This document shows positions 37,594 through 47,853 of a stretch of 64,000 bases of DNA, piece after piece; position 1 is the stretch's first letter; each line of letters starts with the position of its first letter. The stretch spans positions 1 through 64,000 of the forward strand of contig JAPYTO010000007.1 in NCBI GenBank assembly GCA_029941865.1, written 5' to 3'. The notes below the pieces were generated by a model that was not told the DNA's origin, did no database searches, and saw only the letters and a list, made by a program, of their open reading frames with translations. Position numbers and translations under genes: made by a program. The stretch is from Fuerstiella sp. (lineage in GTDB: Bacteria > Planctomycetota > Planctomycetia > Planctomycetales > Planctomycetaceae).

Positions 37594-39432
37594 TCACGAG
37601 GCTTGCTGAGAATGCCCTGCTGACTTCAGATACATCATTAGAACGGCAATATCCGATGGCGTAATGCCACTTACCCGGCTTGCCTGCCCAACGGTTGCGG
37701 GACAAATTCGCCCCAGTTTCTCACGCGCTTCGTGGCGAAGCTGGGGTATTCCAGCGAAGTTGAAAGTTTTCGGAATTCTTACACTGTCTACTTTCTGCAG
37801 TTTGGCGATCTCCGTTTCCTGCCGTCGGATATAGCCCGCATACTGAACTTCGACCTCAATATGGCGCTTGCATCGCTGCGACAAAGGCAAAGCTGCCAGC
37901 TCGGGACTCATCTTTTCCGCATCGGCCCATGAGATTTCCGGTCGTCTTAGCCATTCTTCCAGGGACTTGCCCTGATACCGCTTTTCCGTGATCGCAGTCT
38001 GAGCCAGGCGGACCTGGTCTTCATATTCTCGAAAGCTCCTGGCGCGCTGTTCGCAGACGGTGCCCAGTTCAATTCCCAGGGGAGTCAGTCGCCGGTCGGC
38101 GTTGTCCTGCCGCAACAGCATTCGGTATTCGGCACGCGACGTGAACATCCGATACGGTTCGTCCACGCCCTTCGTCACAAGATCGTCAATCAACACGCCC
38201 AGGTAAGCCTGACTGCGGTCCAGCACGAACGGATCTCGTCCGGCAACTTTCAACGCGGCATTGATGCCTGCTAACAGCCCCTGGCCTGCCGCTTCTTCGT
38301 AGCCTGTTGTCCCGTTGAGCTGTCCGGCAAAGTACAGGCCGTCGATCCTACGAGTCTCCATAGTGGCAAACAGTTGGGTCGGTGGAGCGAAATCGTATTC
38401 CACGGCGTATCCAAACCGCATGATGTCGGAGTTTTCAAGACCGGGGATCAGACGGATCATGTCGTCCTGAACATCACGAGGCAGACTGGTTGAGATACCG
38501 TTGCAGTAGTATTCAAGCGTGTTGCGGCCTTCAGGTTCCAGAAAAATCTGATGCGAACTCTTGTCTGCAAACCGTACAACTTTGTCTTCGATAGAGGGGC
38601 AATAGCGTGGACCTGTCGATGCGATCTGCCCCGTGTACATGGGGGCGCGCGACAAATTGGCCTGAATCAGAGCGTGAACTTCAGGCGTCGTTTCTGTCAG
38701 ATGGCAGTCCATCTGAGGCTGGTCAATCTTTTCGGTCAGGTATGAAAACGGTTGCGGATTTTCGTCCCCCGGTTGAGCCACACATTTTGAAAAATCGATG
38801 GTACGGCCATTGATTCTGGCTGGTGTGCCCGTCTTAAAACGCTGTAGCTCGAAGCCCAAATCCAGCAGTGCTCCGGACATGCCGTGAGCCGATTTTTCAC
38901 CGGCACGGCCGCCCTCACTTTTCGTTTCTCCCGTGTGCATGATGGCTTTGAGAAACGTTCCGGTCGTTAAGATCACGGACCTGGTGTGATAGACCGTGCC
39001 TCCAGCAACGCGAATTCCCGTAACCTGACCACTGTCGGTCTCGATTCCTTCAACCAGTTCCTGTCGCAGGCTGAGATTATCCTGCTGCTCGACCTTCCAC
39101 TTCATGTCGAACTGGTAGGCCTTCTTGTCCGCCTGAGCCCGCGGACTGTGCATCGCCGGGCCTTTGCCGCTGTTGAGCATGCGGAACTGAATGCCGGTGG
39201 CATCAATGACCCGGCCCATTTCGCCGCCCAGAGCGTCAATCTCGCGAACAATCTGTCCCTTTGCCACACCGCCGATTGCAGGATTGCAGCTCATTTGAGC
39301 CACCGTGTCGCAACTCATCGTCAATAGCGCGGTCTTCGCGCCAAGCCGGGCCGACGCCAGTGCCGCTTCAACGCCGGCGTGGCCAGCGCCGACGACAACG
39401 ACATCAAAGTGGTAGTAATCATTTGAGGGCAT
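37594..39432 (-). CDS. mnmG: tRNA uridine-34 carboxymethylaminomethylation enzyme MnmG
   Basis: 612 aa, close to the family norm. The N-terminal FAD-binding motif is VVVVGAGHAGVEAALASARLG, followed by the MnmG signature MSCNPAIGGVAKGQIVREIDALGG and GRAGEKSAHGMS. ASTGPRYCPSIEDKV and GTTGYEEAAGQGL are further family markers, and the C-terminal helical domain ends with SGITPSDIAVLMMYLK. It works with MnmE to modify U34 of certain tRNAs. It stands alone here, followed by a probable terminator. Confidence 0.97.
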   Translation of the reverse strand: MPSNDYYHFDVVVVGAGHAGVEAALASARLGAKTALLTMSCDTVAQMSCNPAIGGVAKGQIVREIDALGGEMGRVIDATGIQFRMLNSGKGPAMHSPRAQADKKAYQFDMKWKVEQQDNLSLRQELVEGIETDSGQVTGIRVAGGTVYHTRSVILTTGTFLKAIMHTGETKSEGGRAGEKSAHGMSGALLDLGFELQRFKTGTPARINGRTIDFSKCVAQPGDENPQPFSYLTEKIDQPQMDCHLTETTPEVHALIQANLSRAPMYTGQIASTGPRYCPSIEDKVVRFADKSSHQIFLEPEGRNTLEYYCNGISTSLPRDVQDDMIRLIPGLENSDIMRFGYAVEYDFAPPTQLFATMETRRIDGLYFAGQLNGTTGYEEAAGQGLLAGINAALKVAGRDPFVLDRSQAYLGVLIDDLVTKGVDEPYRMFTSRAEYRMLLRQDNADRRLTPLGIELGTVCEQRARSFREYEDQVRLAQTAITEKRYQGKSLEEWLRRPEISWADAEKMSPELAALPLSQRCKRHIEVEVQYAGYIRRQETEIAKLQKVDSVRIPKTFNFAGIPQLRHEAREKLGRICPATVGQASRVSGITPSDIAVLMMYLKSAGHSQQAS

Positions 39433-39486
39433 GTTTGCAGCCAGTCGGCGACGGAGGCAGCGACGGAAAAGAGAGAACCATGAGGC

Positions 39487-39596
39487 TGTCCGGAAACGTC
39501 TGTTTTTGTGAGCGGCAAGGCGCTAGCCGCCGGTGATTGGCAATGTTTTCACCCGCGGCTGGCGCCTTGCGGCTTACTGTTTCAGGTATCCGGACA
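39487..39596. repeat. 110-bp imperfect inverted repeat
   Basis: Outer TGTCCGGA/TCCGGACA ends and an inner pair of about 29 nt (left core GCAAGGCGCTAGCCGC, right core GCGGCTGGCGCCTTGC; 25 of 29 matching) around a 10-nt centre. It lies between mnmG and the second DUF1501 gene. Size and symmetrical ends suggest a non-autonomous mobile or dispersed repeat. Confidence 0.75.
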
Positions 39597-39747
39597 TTCT
39601 CCAGGTGGACGGCGCACGCGGTTATCCGCTGAAAGCTTAACCGGATTGCGTCGTGCGTGAACGACGCTCTGCATAAAAGTCGGAAAAGCACGGCTTTTGG
39701 AATCCGGACGACGCCGGATTCTCAGAATCCACGCTGGTATGACATTG

Positions 39748-41133
<1,386 letters not shown>

Positions 41134-41212
41134 GGTTCACGTGTTCCGTTGGAGTACAGCCTTGAGGTTGCGGTGTTGTGATGCAGGCTGAAGCCTGAAC
41201 TCCGACAGCAGT

Positions 41213-43741
41213 TCAATCAATAAAACGAAACTCGGCGGACGCCAGAAGACTCTGGCAGACAACCTGCCATGGATCAACTATCGAGGTCGTGCCATTCGAC
41301 GGCGACGCTGACAACTGCGCAAGAAACTGAAGCGTCTCGTCAACTTCCTCGGATACGGGTTCGCGACTGAGACACATCAGCCACGCATAACGAACTCTAT
41401 CGTTGTCGTCGCTCGAACTTTCCATGACTCGAGTCGCAATATCGCTGGCCTGTTGCTGGACGAATTCGCTGTTCATCAGAAACAGAGACTGCGTTGGCAC
41501 GTTGGTGACCGTCCGCTGGCCGGACGGATTGCTGGCTTCGGGAAAGTCGAACACCTTCAGCATCTCCGGCAGCAGGCCGCGGATAATTGGCAGATAAACG
41601 CTGCGATGAGGAAACGGTTCCTCCAGCGGCTGTGTGTCAATATTGCGACCAACTTCACCTTCGCCGACCTGTTGCACCAGCGATCCCACTGGCCGCTCTG
41701 ACTGCAGCTGATTCGAAGCCACCAGCATCGCGTCACGAATCGCTTCTGCTTCCAGTCGCCGTCGGTTGGCTCGCCACAGCAATCGGTTAGACGGATCCTG
41801 TCGCCAGCCTTCTTCGTTGTTGGCGGATGACATCTGGTACGTCTGCGACAATACGATTTCACGAATCAACGACTTAACCGACCAGCGGTGGTGATGCACA
41901 AAACGATGAGCCAGCCAGTCCAGCAGCAATGGATGAGTTGGTTCGTTGCCGGAGCGTCCAAAATTGTTAACGGACTCCACCAGCCCTGTGCCAAACAGAT
42001 GCTGCCACACACGATTGACCATCACGCGTGAGGTCAACGGATGATCTGTATGAGTGACCCACTGCGCGAGTTGCAGGCGACCGCTCTGTTCGTCCGGAAT
42101 CGAAAACTCGTCGGGCAATTCAACACACGACAGAAAACCCCGAGGTGGCGTGTCACCGTTCTTCCCTTTTTCACCGCGCACCTGAATCGGCCAGTCCCGG
42201 GACTTCTTCTTATCCTGCACAGCGAAGGCAAACTCGGGGGCCGGCAAATCATCCTGCTGTTTCTCGAGCGCCTTCAATTCCTGGTTCAACACGGACTGCT
42301 GATCCTTCACCTCTTTGTACTGCTGCACCGTTCGTCGGTCTTTCGGCGATAGCCCTGCGACAGCCTCGACATCGCCGTTCGCACCATCGTTGGCTTCGAG
42401 CGCCGTCAACACTTCTTTCCAGTTGTCAGGCAGCTGTTTCTTCAGAGCTTTCAGACGCTTGTCCAGGGGAGCAATCTTCTTCCGGATGGCAGCCAACTCA
42501 CCGCTCAACTTTTCGACCTGCTTTGCCGATTCAACAGTATTCTCAGTGAACGGCAGGTAGACCTTCAGCCGGTCCTTCAGGTTTTTGGGTCGCGAAGTAC
42601 TGCCACCGTAGAACGTGTCGATGTTGCGGAAGATCCCGGCCATCGCGTAGTAGTCTGCGGTCGGAATCGGATCGAACTTGTGATCATGACAGCGAGCACA
42701 AGCGACGGTAAACCCCATGAAGGCCTTGCTGATGACATCGACCTGGTCATCAACGATGTCCAGTTCCAGATTGCCTCCGTTCAGAGACTTGGAACCGATG
42801 GCCAGCAGGCCTGTGGCAATCAGATTGCGGCGTCGGTCTTCGTCGTCAGCGACTGACAGAAGGTCCCCGGCAATCTGCTGCCGCACGAACTGGTCGTATG
42901 GCATGTCGCTGTTGAAGGCGTCAATGACGTAGTCGCGATATCGCCACGAGTACAGCATCAGGACATCACGGCTGCTTCCCGTCGATTCGCCATAGCGCAC
43001 CACGTCCAGCCAGTGACGCGCCCAGCGTTCACCGAATTGAGGCGAAGTCAGCAGGCGGTCAACCAACGCCGGGTACGCGTCGTCAGCCGACGCAGTGAAC
43101 GTCTGAAATTCATCAACGGTTGGTGGCAATCCCACCAGGTCAAATGACAGCCGCCGCAGCAGTGTTTCCTTTGTCGCCGGAACGGACGGTGTCAGACCGG
43201 CAGACTCCAATTGTGCAAGAACGAATTGATCCAGCTCCGATGTCGGCCAGCTTTGATTCTGAACGGTCGGCACTGCGGGATTCCGGATCGGCTGCAGCGA
43301 CCACAACGGCGTGGCTTCGACCGGCTCACTTTCTGTGTCCTGCGACATGTCACCGTCACGCGGATCTGATGCCCCCATGCGAATCCATCGGCGGAAGTCA
43401 GCGATGATTTCGTCATCCAGTTTTTCGTCTGGTGGCATTTCCAGATCGCGATATTCGATCGCGGACAGCAGCAGGCTTTCCTCCAGATCTTTCGGCACAA
43501 CGGCCGGACCCGTTTCGCCACCTCGGCGCATGCCAGCGCTGGAATCCATGAGTAATCCGCCAGCCGCTTCATCCGCTTCTGACGAGTGGCATTTGTAGCA
43601 ATAGTCCACCAGGACAGGACGGATCTTCTGTTCGAAGAAGTCAACGTCATCGTCAGCACTGGCCAGAGTAGAGCCGGTTACGACGGTCACAAGAGTGAGT
43701 AGCGGAAAGTATTGTCGCAGGTCAAACATGTCGGCGAACAA
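41213..43741 (-). CDS. PSD1/DUF1549 planctomycete cytochrome-C domain protein
   Basis: 842 aa. A signal peptide (FPLLTLVTVVTGSTLASA) precedes a PSCyt1 domain with the heme motif CYKCH and DSSAGMRRGGETGPAVVP. DUF1549 follows (YPALVDRLLTSPQFGERWARHWLDVVRYGES; CARCHDHKFDPIPTADYYAM), then a coiled-coil insert of about 100 residues and DUF1553 (RLQLAQWVTHTDHPLTSRVMVNRVWQHLFGTGLV). It is transcribed ahead of its DUF1501 partner. Same domain order as the 14153 gene but shorter. Confidence 0.9.
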   Translation of the reverse strand: MFADMFDLRQYFPLLTLVTVVTGSTLASADDDVDFFEQKIRPVLVDYCYKCHSSEADEAAGGLLMDSSAGMRRGGETGPAVVPKDLEESLLLSAIEYRDLEMPPDEKLDDEIIADFRRWIRMGASDPRDGDMSQDTESEPVEATPLWSLQPIRNPAVPTVQNQSWPTSELDQFVLAQLESAGLTPSVPATKETLLRRLSFDLVGLPPTVDEFQTFTASADDAYPALVDRLLTSPQFGERWARHWLDVVRYGESTGSSRDVLMLYSWRYRDYVIDAFNSDMPYDQFVRQQIAGDLLSVADDEDRRRNLIATGLLAIGSKSLNGGNLELDIVDDQVDVISKAFMGFTVACARCHDHKFDPIPTADYYAMAGIFRNIDTFYGGSTSRPKNLKDRLKVYLPFTENTVESAKQVEKLSGELAAIRKKIAPLDKRLKALKKQLPDNWKEVLTALEANDGANGDVEAVAGLSPKDRRTVQQYKEVKDQQSVLNQELKALEKQQDDLPAPEFAFAVQDKKKSRDWPIQVRGEKGKNGDTPPRGFLSCVELPDEFSIPDEQSGRLQLAQWVTHTDHPLTSRVMVNRVWQHLFGTGLVESVNNFGRSGNEPTHPLLLDWLAHRFVHHHRWSVKSLIREIVLSQTYQMSSANNEEGWRQDPSNRLLWRANRRRLEAEAIRDAMLVASNQLQSERPVGSLVQQVGEGEVGRNIDTQPLEEPFPHRSVYLPIIRGLLPEMLKVFDFPEASNPSGQRTVTNVPTQSLFLMNSEFVQQQASDIATRVMESSSDDNDRVRYAWLMCLSREPVSEEVDETLQFLAQLSASPSNGTTSIVDPWQVVCQSLLASAEFRFID

Positions 43742-44287
43742 TGTGCAGAAACAACAAGGTGGGTGTGGTCAGGCGGGGCCGCAGATTGTACCAAGGCAGA
43801 CGGGAAAAAATACAAACATTCGAACAACGCCAGTGATGTGGGAGCGTTTATCAACCCTGTACTGGTGCACTATGCGCGGGTTTCTGACCCCGTATAGGCG
43901 CGGACCGAAGGTCTCCCCAACAGTCAGCGCCTGCCGATTGCCGAAATTGGGCAAACCATACGGTCCGGCAGCGGACGGGATCGTCGCCCTTCGCCGAGTA
44001 ATTATCACAAGACTGTGCGCAGCCCAAACGCCCGTATAACCGCCACAAGCGGCCTGATCGCAGAGTCAGCCGACACGGGATCGACCGTGCGACCGAACGC
44101 CATCGTTTACCGGTCAAGCAGTCTTGTCAGCGCTGTCGATGGAAAAACAATGGCGTGATGCCTCATTCCGAGCTGTCCTGCCAGTGTTTTCTGGACTTGG
44201 TGGACACAGTTCCTCAAGATAGACGTGTCTTTGCACAACGTTGTTGTTGCTGCGTGTTTTTTGGTTGGTCGGACAGCGAATTCGTTC
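43742..44287. other. Divergent intergenic region
   Basis: About 545 nt between the divergent PSD1 gene (-) and the secreted-protein gene (+). It should carry both promoters. I see a repeated CCCGTATA motif (near 43890 and 44030) but no confident -10/-35 pair. Confidence 0.4.
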
Positions 44288-46066
44288 ATGCTTCAAATCT
44301 TCCATGCAGTCAGCCTGCTACAAACACGCGGCACCGCGTGCCGGCACGTCGCTGCTGTTTTGATTGCGGTCTGCCTGCTGACGCCCCTGACACCTGCTAA
44401 CGCACAGCAGGAAGACGGCGATCCGACACGGGACGATCTCTTTGTTTTCAAACCGAACACGCCGATCCGCCAGGTCCGCGGCGCCGTCCTGGCGGAACGT
44501 CTGGATCGCCCCGGACTTGCTCAGGGTTACCTGCAGGATCTCATCGATTCTCAACCATCGACCGAAGTGTTGCGTTCGTTGCGCCGCGAGTTCGGCATCG
44601 CGCTGTTCTTGAAACTCAGTTCAATCAGAGAACTGCAGCCGACTTCACGCGATCTGCTGCGACTCATGAATGAGTCGATGAAGCAGGAAGCACCGTCGGC
44701 CAGTACCGTTGAATCACTGATCACCGTACTCGGACAGTCCAGACAACAGACACTGGAAGCATCTCTGCGAATTCTGAGTGCTGAAGGCGATGCGGTCGAA
44801 CCGCTGCTGGCGGCGGACACGACAACACCTCAGGGAGAAATCGCCGCACTGTTATTGCAGAAATATGCACGACGATTACGACATGGATTGTTGACCGCCC
44901 TGCCGAACGCCGACGAATCCGGCCAGACGCGGATCCTGAGACTACTTGAGACGACGGCCGATCCGGAAATTGTTCCTGATCTGAGTGTGTATCGTTTTAG
45001 CGAATACGGCTCAGTTTCTGCTGCCGCCACAACTGCGTCGGAAAGACTTTCACCAGGACGCCCCCTGCCAGACGCGGCAGAATCGACGGTGGATTCTCTG
45101 ATTGCCGAAACGATACGGTTGATCGGCGCTGCGGGCGCGCCTTTTCCTTCGTCGGATCAGGTATTTGCACAACGAAATCTGCGAAATCGGCATGCCACTC
45201 CTGAGGACAGACTCTACGGTGCGTTCATGCTTGAGCGTGCGACGACGTTAAGTCGATACTCGACATCAATTCGCCCGGACGATGAGACGGCGATGGCCGT
45301 CCAGTTGGTTGCCGAGATCACGGAGCAGTCGTGGCCCGCCATGTGGCCGGAACAGATGGACGTTCGGGTAGTGGACGTCGCCACAGAACCCGCCGCCGTG
45401 GACGTGGCCGCTTTGCGGATGGCGTTGCAGACGAAAAACATGGCTTCCGTGTTCGGAGTTCTCAGCCGACCAGAAAGCGCGGCCGTCCTGAAACATCACC
45501 CGAAACTACTGCGCAGCTGCCTGCTGTTTCCGTCATCGCGAGTTAGACTCATGGCGACCGGCATCGCGCACTCCTACCGGATTTCCAGCCCGTACGCCGC
45601 TGCCGTAATTGCATCGGGTATCGAGGGCCGCGAAACACCGGAAGCGGTGGTGATTGACTCCGGAGGCGGCGACAGTCCCACCACAGCCGCCGTTCTGATC
45701 GATGCCGGGTATACGGCCACAGCCGCCAATACTGGTCAGTCCGGATTCGAAGCAGCCACGCGTCAGTTGCACTGTGAACTCATTCTGGTGCAGAGCAATT
45801 GTCTGCGGTGGTCACTTTCGGAAACGATTGCCAATCTGCGAGCGGACTATCGAACCCGTAACACGCCGATCATCATTTACGGTCCTGAACGAGACAAACT
45901 TCGAACGGAACGGGTGCGATCCAGTCATCACGGCCTGTGGTGGATCTCCGAGCCGATTTCCGAGATCACGTTTGTCGACACTCTGCGTTTTGAAAACGTG
46001 CCCACACCGATTCTGTCCGAGGCCGAACGCAGGTCAATGACACGCTTCGCCCGCACGCTGCAATAG
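44288..46066 (+). CDS. Exported protein of unknown function with receiver-like C-terminus
   Basis: The ORF opens at 44225 but ATG 44288 leads directly into a signal peptide (AAVLIAVCLLTPLTPANA), giving about 592 aa. The middle is helical and may contain HEAT-like repeats (EIAALLLQKYARRLRHG, QTRILRLLETTADPEIVPDL). From about ORF residue 475 the sequence reads like a CheY-type receiver without its phosphorylation site: AAVLIDAGYTATAANTGQSG, then ELILVQSN where DLVLxD is expected, then NTPIIIYGPE and a later beta strand. If exported, this would be a periplasmic pseudo-receiver. No family recognised with certainty. Confidence 0.7.
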   Translation: MLQIFHAVSLLQTRGTACRHVAAVLIAVCLLTPLTPANAQQEDGDPTRDDLFVFKPNTPIRQVRGAVLAERLDRPGLAQGYLQDLIDSQPSTEVLRSLRREFGIALFLKLSSIRELQPTSRDLLRLMNESMKQEAPSASTVESLITVLGQSRQQTLEASLRILSAEGDAVEPLLAADTTTPQGEIAALLLQKYARRLRHGLLTALPNADESGQTRILRLLETTADPEIVPDLSVYRFSEYGSVSAAATTASERLSPGRPLPDAAESTVDSLIAETIRLIGAAGAPFPSSDQVFAQRNLRNRHATPEDRLYGAFMLERATTLSRYSTSIRPDDETAMAVQLVAEITEQSWPAMWPEQMDVRVVDVATEPAAVDVAALRMALQTKNMASVFGVLSRPESAAVLKHHPKLLRSCLLFPSSRVRLMATGIAHSYRISSPYAAAVIASGIEGRETPEAVVIDSGGGDSPTTAAVLIDAGYTATAANTGQSGFEAATRQLHCELILVQSNCLRWSLSETIANLRADYRTRNTPIIIYGPERDKLRTERVRSSHHGLWWISEPISEITFVDTLRFENVPTPILSEAERRSMTRFARTLQ

Positions 46067-46080
46067 TGCTTGGGCGAGCG

Positions 46081-46096
46081 GGGGACGTCAGTCCCC
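46081..46096 (+). terminator. Short hairpin after the exported-protein gene
   Basis: GGGGAC-GTCA-GTCCCC, 6-bp stem and 4-nt loop, 15 nt past the stop. The following TGATTTCAAC is only weakly T-rich, so it is a weak terminator or a dispersed repeat. Confidence 0.35.
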
Positions 46097-46165
46097 TGAT
46101 TTCAACATGCGTTCAACGACGACACGTCAAAAAACAGGGCCGGTTCCGACGAACAATGGTGATTG

Positions 46166-46321
46166 CTATCGCCGACCGCTGAGCAGGACAAAGCCGATGG
46201 CGATGACGAATACTGCGCCGATGCAGTATTCCTGGGGCTGCAAATTGTCAGCCTTGTTGGCAACCAAGTGTTTCACCTGCCCCGTCCACTGCAGGAACTC
46301 GATTCTGAGTTGGTTTAACAT
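46166..46321 (-). CDS. 51-residue single-pass membrane protein
   Basis: Too short for the ORF track. Reading the minus strand from ATG (46321) gives MLNQLRIEFLQW..., a polar first half, then the hydrophobic segment CIGAVFVIAIGFVLLSG and a basic RR end before TAG. The clean hydrophobic/positive-inside pattern and GGAG about 11 nt upstream argue for a real gene. It lies about 145 nt downstream of proB on the same strand. Function unknown; one membrane anchor with a short soluble N-terminus. Confidence 0.6.
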   Translation of the reverse strand: MLNQLRIEFLQWTGQVKHLVANKADNLQPQEYCIGAVFVIAIGFVLLSGRR

Positions 46322-46465
46322 GGCAGGTGTAGCTCCGACGAAACTCTGGAAGTGATTTGCCTGTAAAATGTGACACCGTTCGAATGCAGGCCCAGGTTTT
46401 CGTGATAATTGCGATTGTGAGCGCCTTAACAGAAGCAGGTTGTATCGGCTGCAACGACTGTGTCA

Positions 46466-47632
46466 CTAGTCGACCGTGCCAAGCTGTGGAGAACGGCCGG
46501 ATTCGATCACGACCAAATTATCCCGATGAACGACCTCTCCATACGGAACATGCCCCAACAATTCAGGAATCTGCGCCGTGCGATGACCCAGAATCTTTCG
46601 GATATCAACGGACGAATAATTCGACAGGCCTCGCGCCACGACGCTGTGCGACGAATTCACAAGTTCAACCGAAGCCCCCTGATCGAATTCGCCAAGAACC
46701 TGACAGATTCCGACCGCCAGCAGCGAACAGCCTTCCGCCAGTACGGCTCGACAGGCACCATCGTCAAGGACGATGGTGCCTTCCGGACGTGTCGCTGAGC
46801 GAATCCACTTTTTCCACGCTGGTACTGTTGAACCAGACGGCAGAAACAACGTGCCCACCTCTTCGCCGCGCGAAATTCGATCAAGGATTCCCTCGGCGCG
46901 ACCGTTCGCAAGAATCACGCTCTCGCCACCTGAGGTCGCGTCGATAATGGCGGACAGTTTGGCCGACATGCCTCCGCGTCCCCGTGAACTCTGCTCGGCG
47001 ACAACGTGACTCAAAAGGCTTTCGTCCGGTTTTTCGACCAGGGAGATCAATTTGCTGTTTGTATCTGACGGCGGGCCGTCATACAGGCCGTCAATACCGG
47101 ACAGGATGATCAACAGCGGGTCGGCCACCTGAGCGGCAATCATGGACGCCAGTTGATCGTTGTCGCCCAATGTAATTTCTTCGATACTAACGCTGTCATT
47201 CTCGTTCACAATCGGCACGACGTCGAAATCAAACAATGTGCGGATCGTGTTGCGAACGTTCAGATACCGGCGGCGGTTTCGAAAGTCGTTAACCGTCACC
47301 AGAATCTGTGCGACGGCATGTCCCGAGCGATGCAGGTTGTCGCCCCATGCCTTCATCAGATTTGTCTGGCCGGCGGCTGCCGCAGCCTGGAGTGCCGGAA
47401 GAGATGCCGGTCTTTGTGCCAGCCCCAGAATTCCGATACCTGCGGCAACTGCTCCACTGGTGACGATAACGACCTTGCGTCCGGAGGAAATCAGTCGGTC
47501 GATCTGTTCGGAAAGGTGTCGAATGCACTCCTGATCAAGCTGATCATCACTGCGCGTGAGGACGTTTGACCCGATCTTGATGATGAGTGTGCGGGAAGAT
47601 TCGAAGACTTCCTGACGAACTATGTTTCGCAT
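46466..47632 (-). CDS. proB: Glutamate 5-kinase
   Basis: The ORF extends to 47725, but the family-typical start is ATG 47632 (MRNIVRQEVFESSRTLIIKIGSN), giving 388 aa. The amino-acid-kinase domain shows VVIVTSGAVAAGI, VPIVNENDSVS, LGDNDQLASMIAA and LSGIDGLYDGPP; GRGGMSAKL follows. A C-terminal PUA domain (GTIVLDDGACRAVLAEGCSLLAVGI) is present as in most bacterial ProB. It catalyses the first step of proline synthesis. The previous gene ends about 220 nt upstream, so it probably has its own promoter. Confidence 0.95.
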   Translation of the reverse strand: MRNIVRQEVFESSRTLIIKIGSNVLTRSDDQLDQECIRHLSEQIDRLISSGRKVVIVTSGAVAAGIGILGLAQRPASLPALQAAAAAGQTNLMKAWGDNLHRSGHAVAQILVTVNDFRNRRRYLNVRNTIRTLFDFDVVPIVNENDSVSIEEITLGDNDQLASMIAAQVADPLLIILSGIDGLYDGPPSDTNSKLISLVEKPDESLLSHVVAEQSSRGRGGMSAKLSAIIDATSGGESVILANGRAEGILDRISRGEEVGTLFLPSGSTVPAWKKWIRSATRPEGTIVLDDGACRAVLAEGCSLLAVGICQVLGEFDQGASVELVNSSHSVVARGLSNYSSVDIRKILGHRTAQIPELLGHVPYGEVVHRDNLVVIESGRSPQLGTVD

Positions 47633-47853
47633 CTTCAGCCTGATGAGGGCCGTCTTCGACGGTCGATTCGAGCTAACGCTCGGAAACTGTTGGTCCGCTC
47701 CCGCTGGTCGCTGAAACAGACTCAACTGTACACTTTTCCAACAGAAGTACGGCTACAGCGAATTTTGCTGACTCATGGCCGCGTTAAACTGTTTTAACAG
47801 CAGAACGGCTGGCTCCACAAGCCGGAACCGGCTCCGTCAATTTGTAAACTGCT

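Noticed and set aside
46107-46355. 82-codon plus-strand ORF downstream of the exported-protein gene
   Set aside because: It is antisense to the better-supported 51-residue membrane protein and lacks features.
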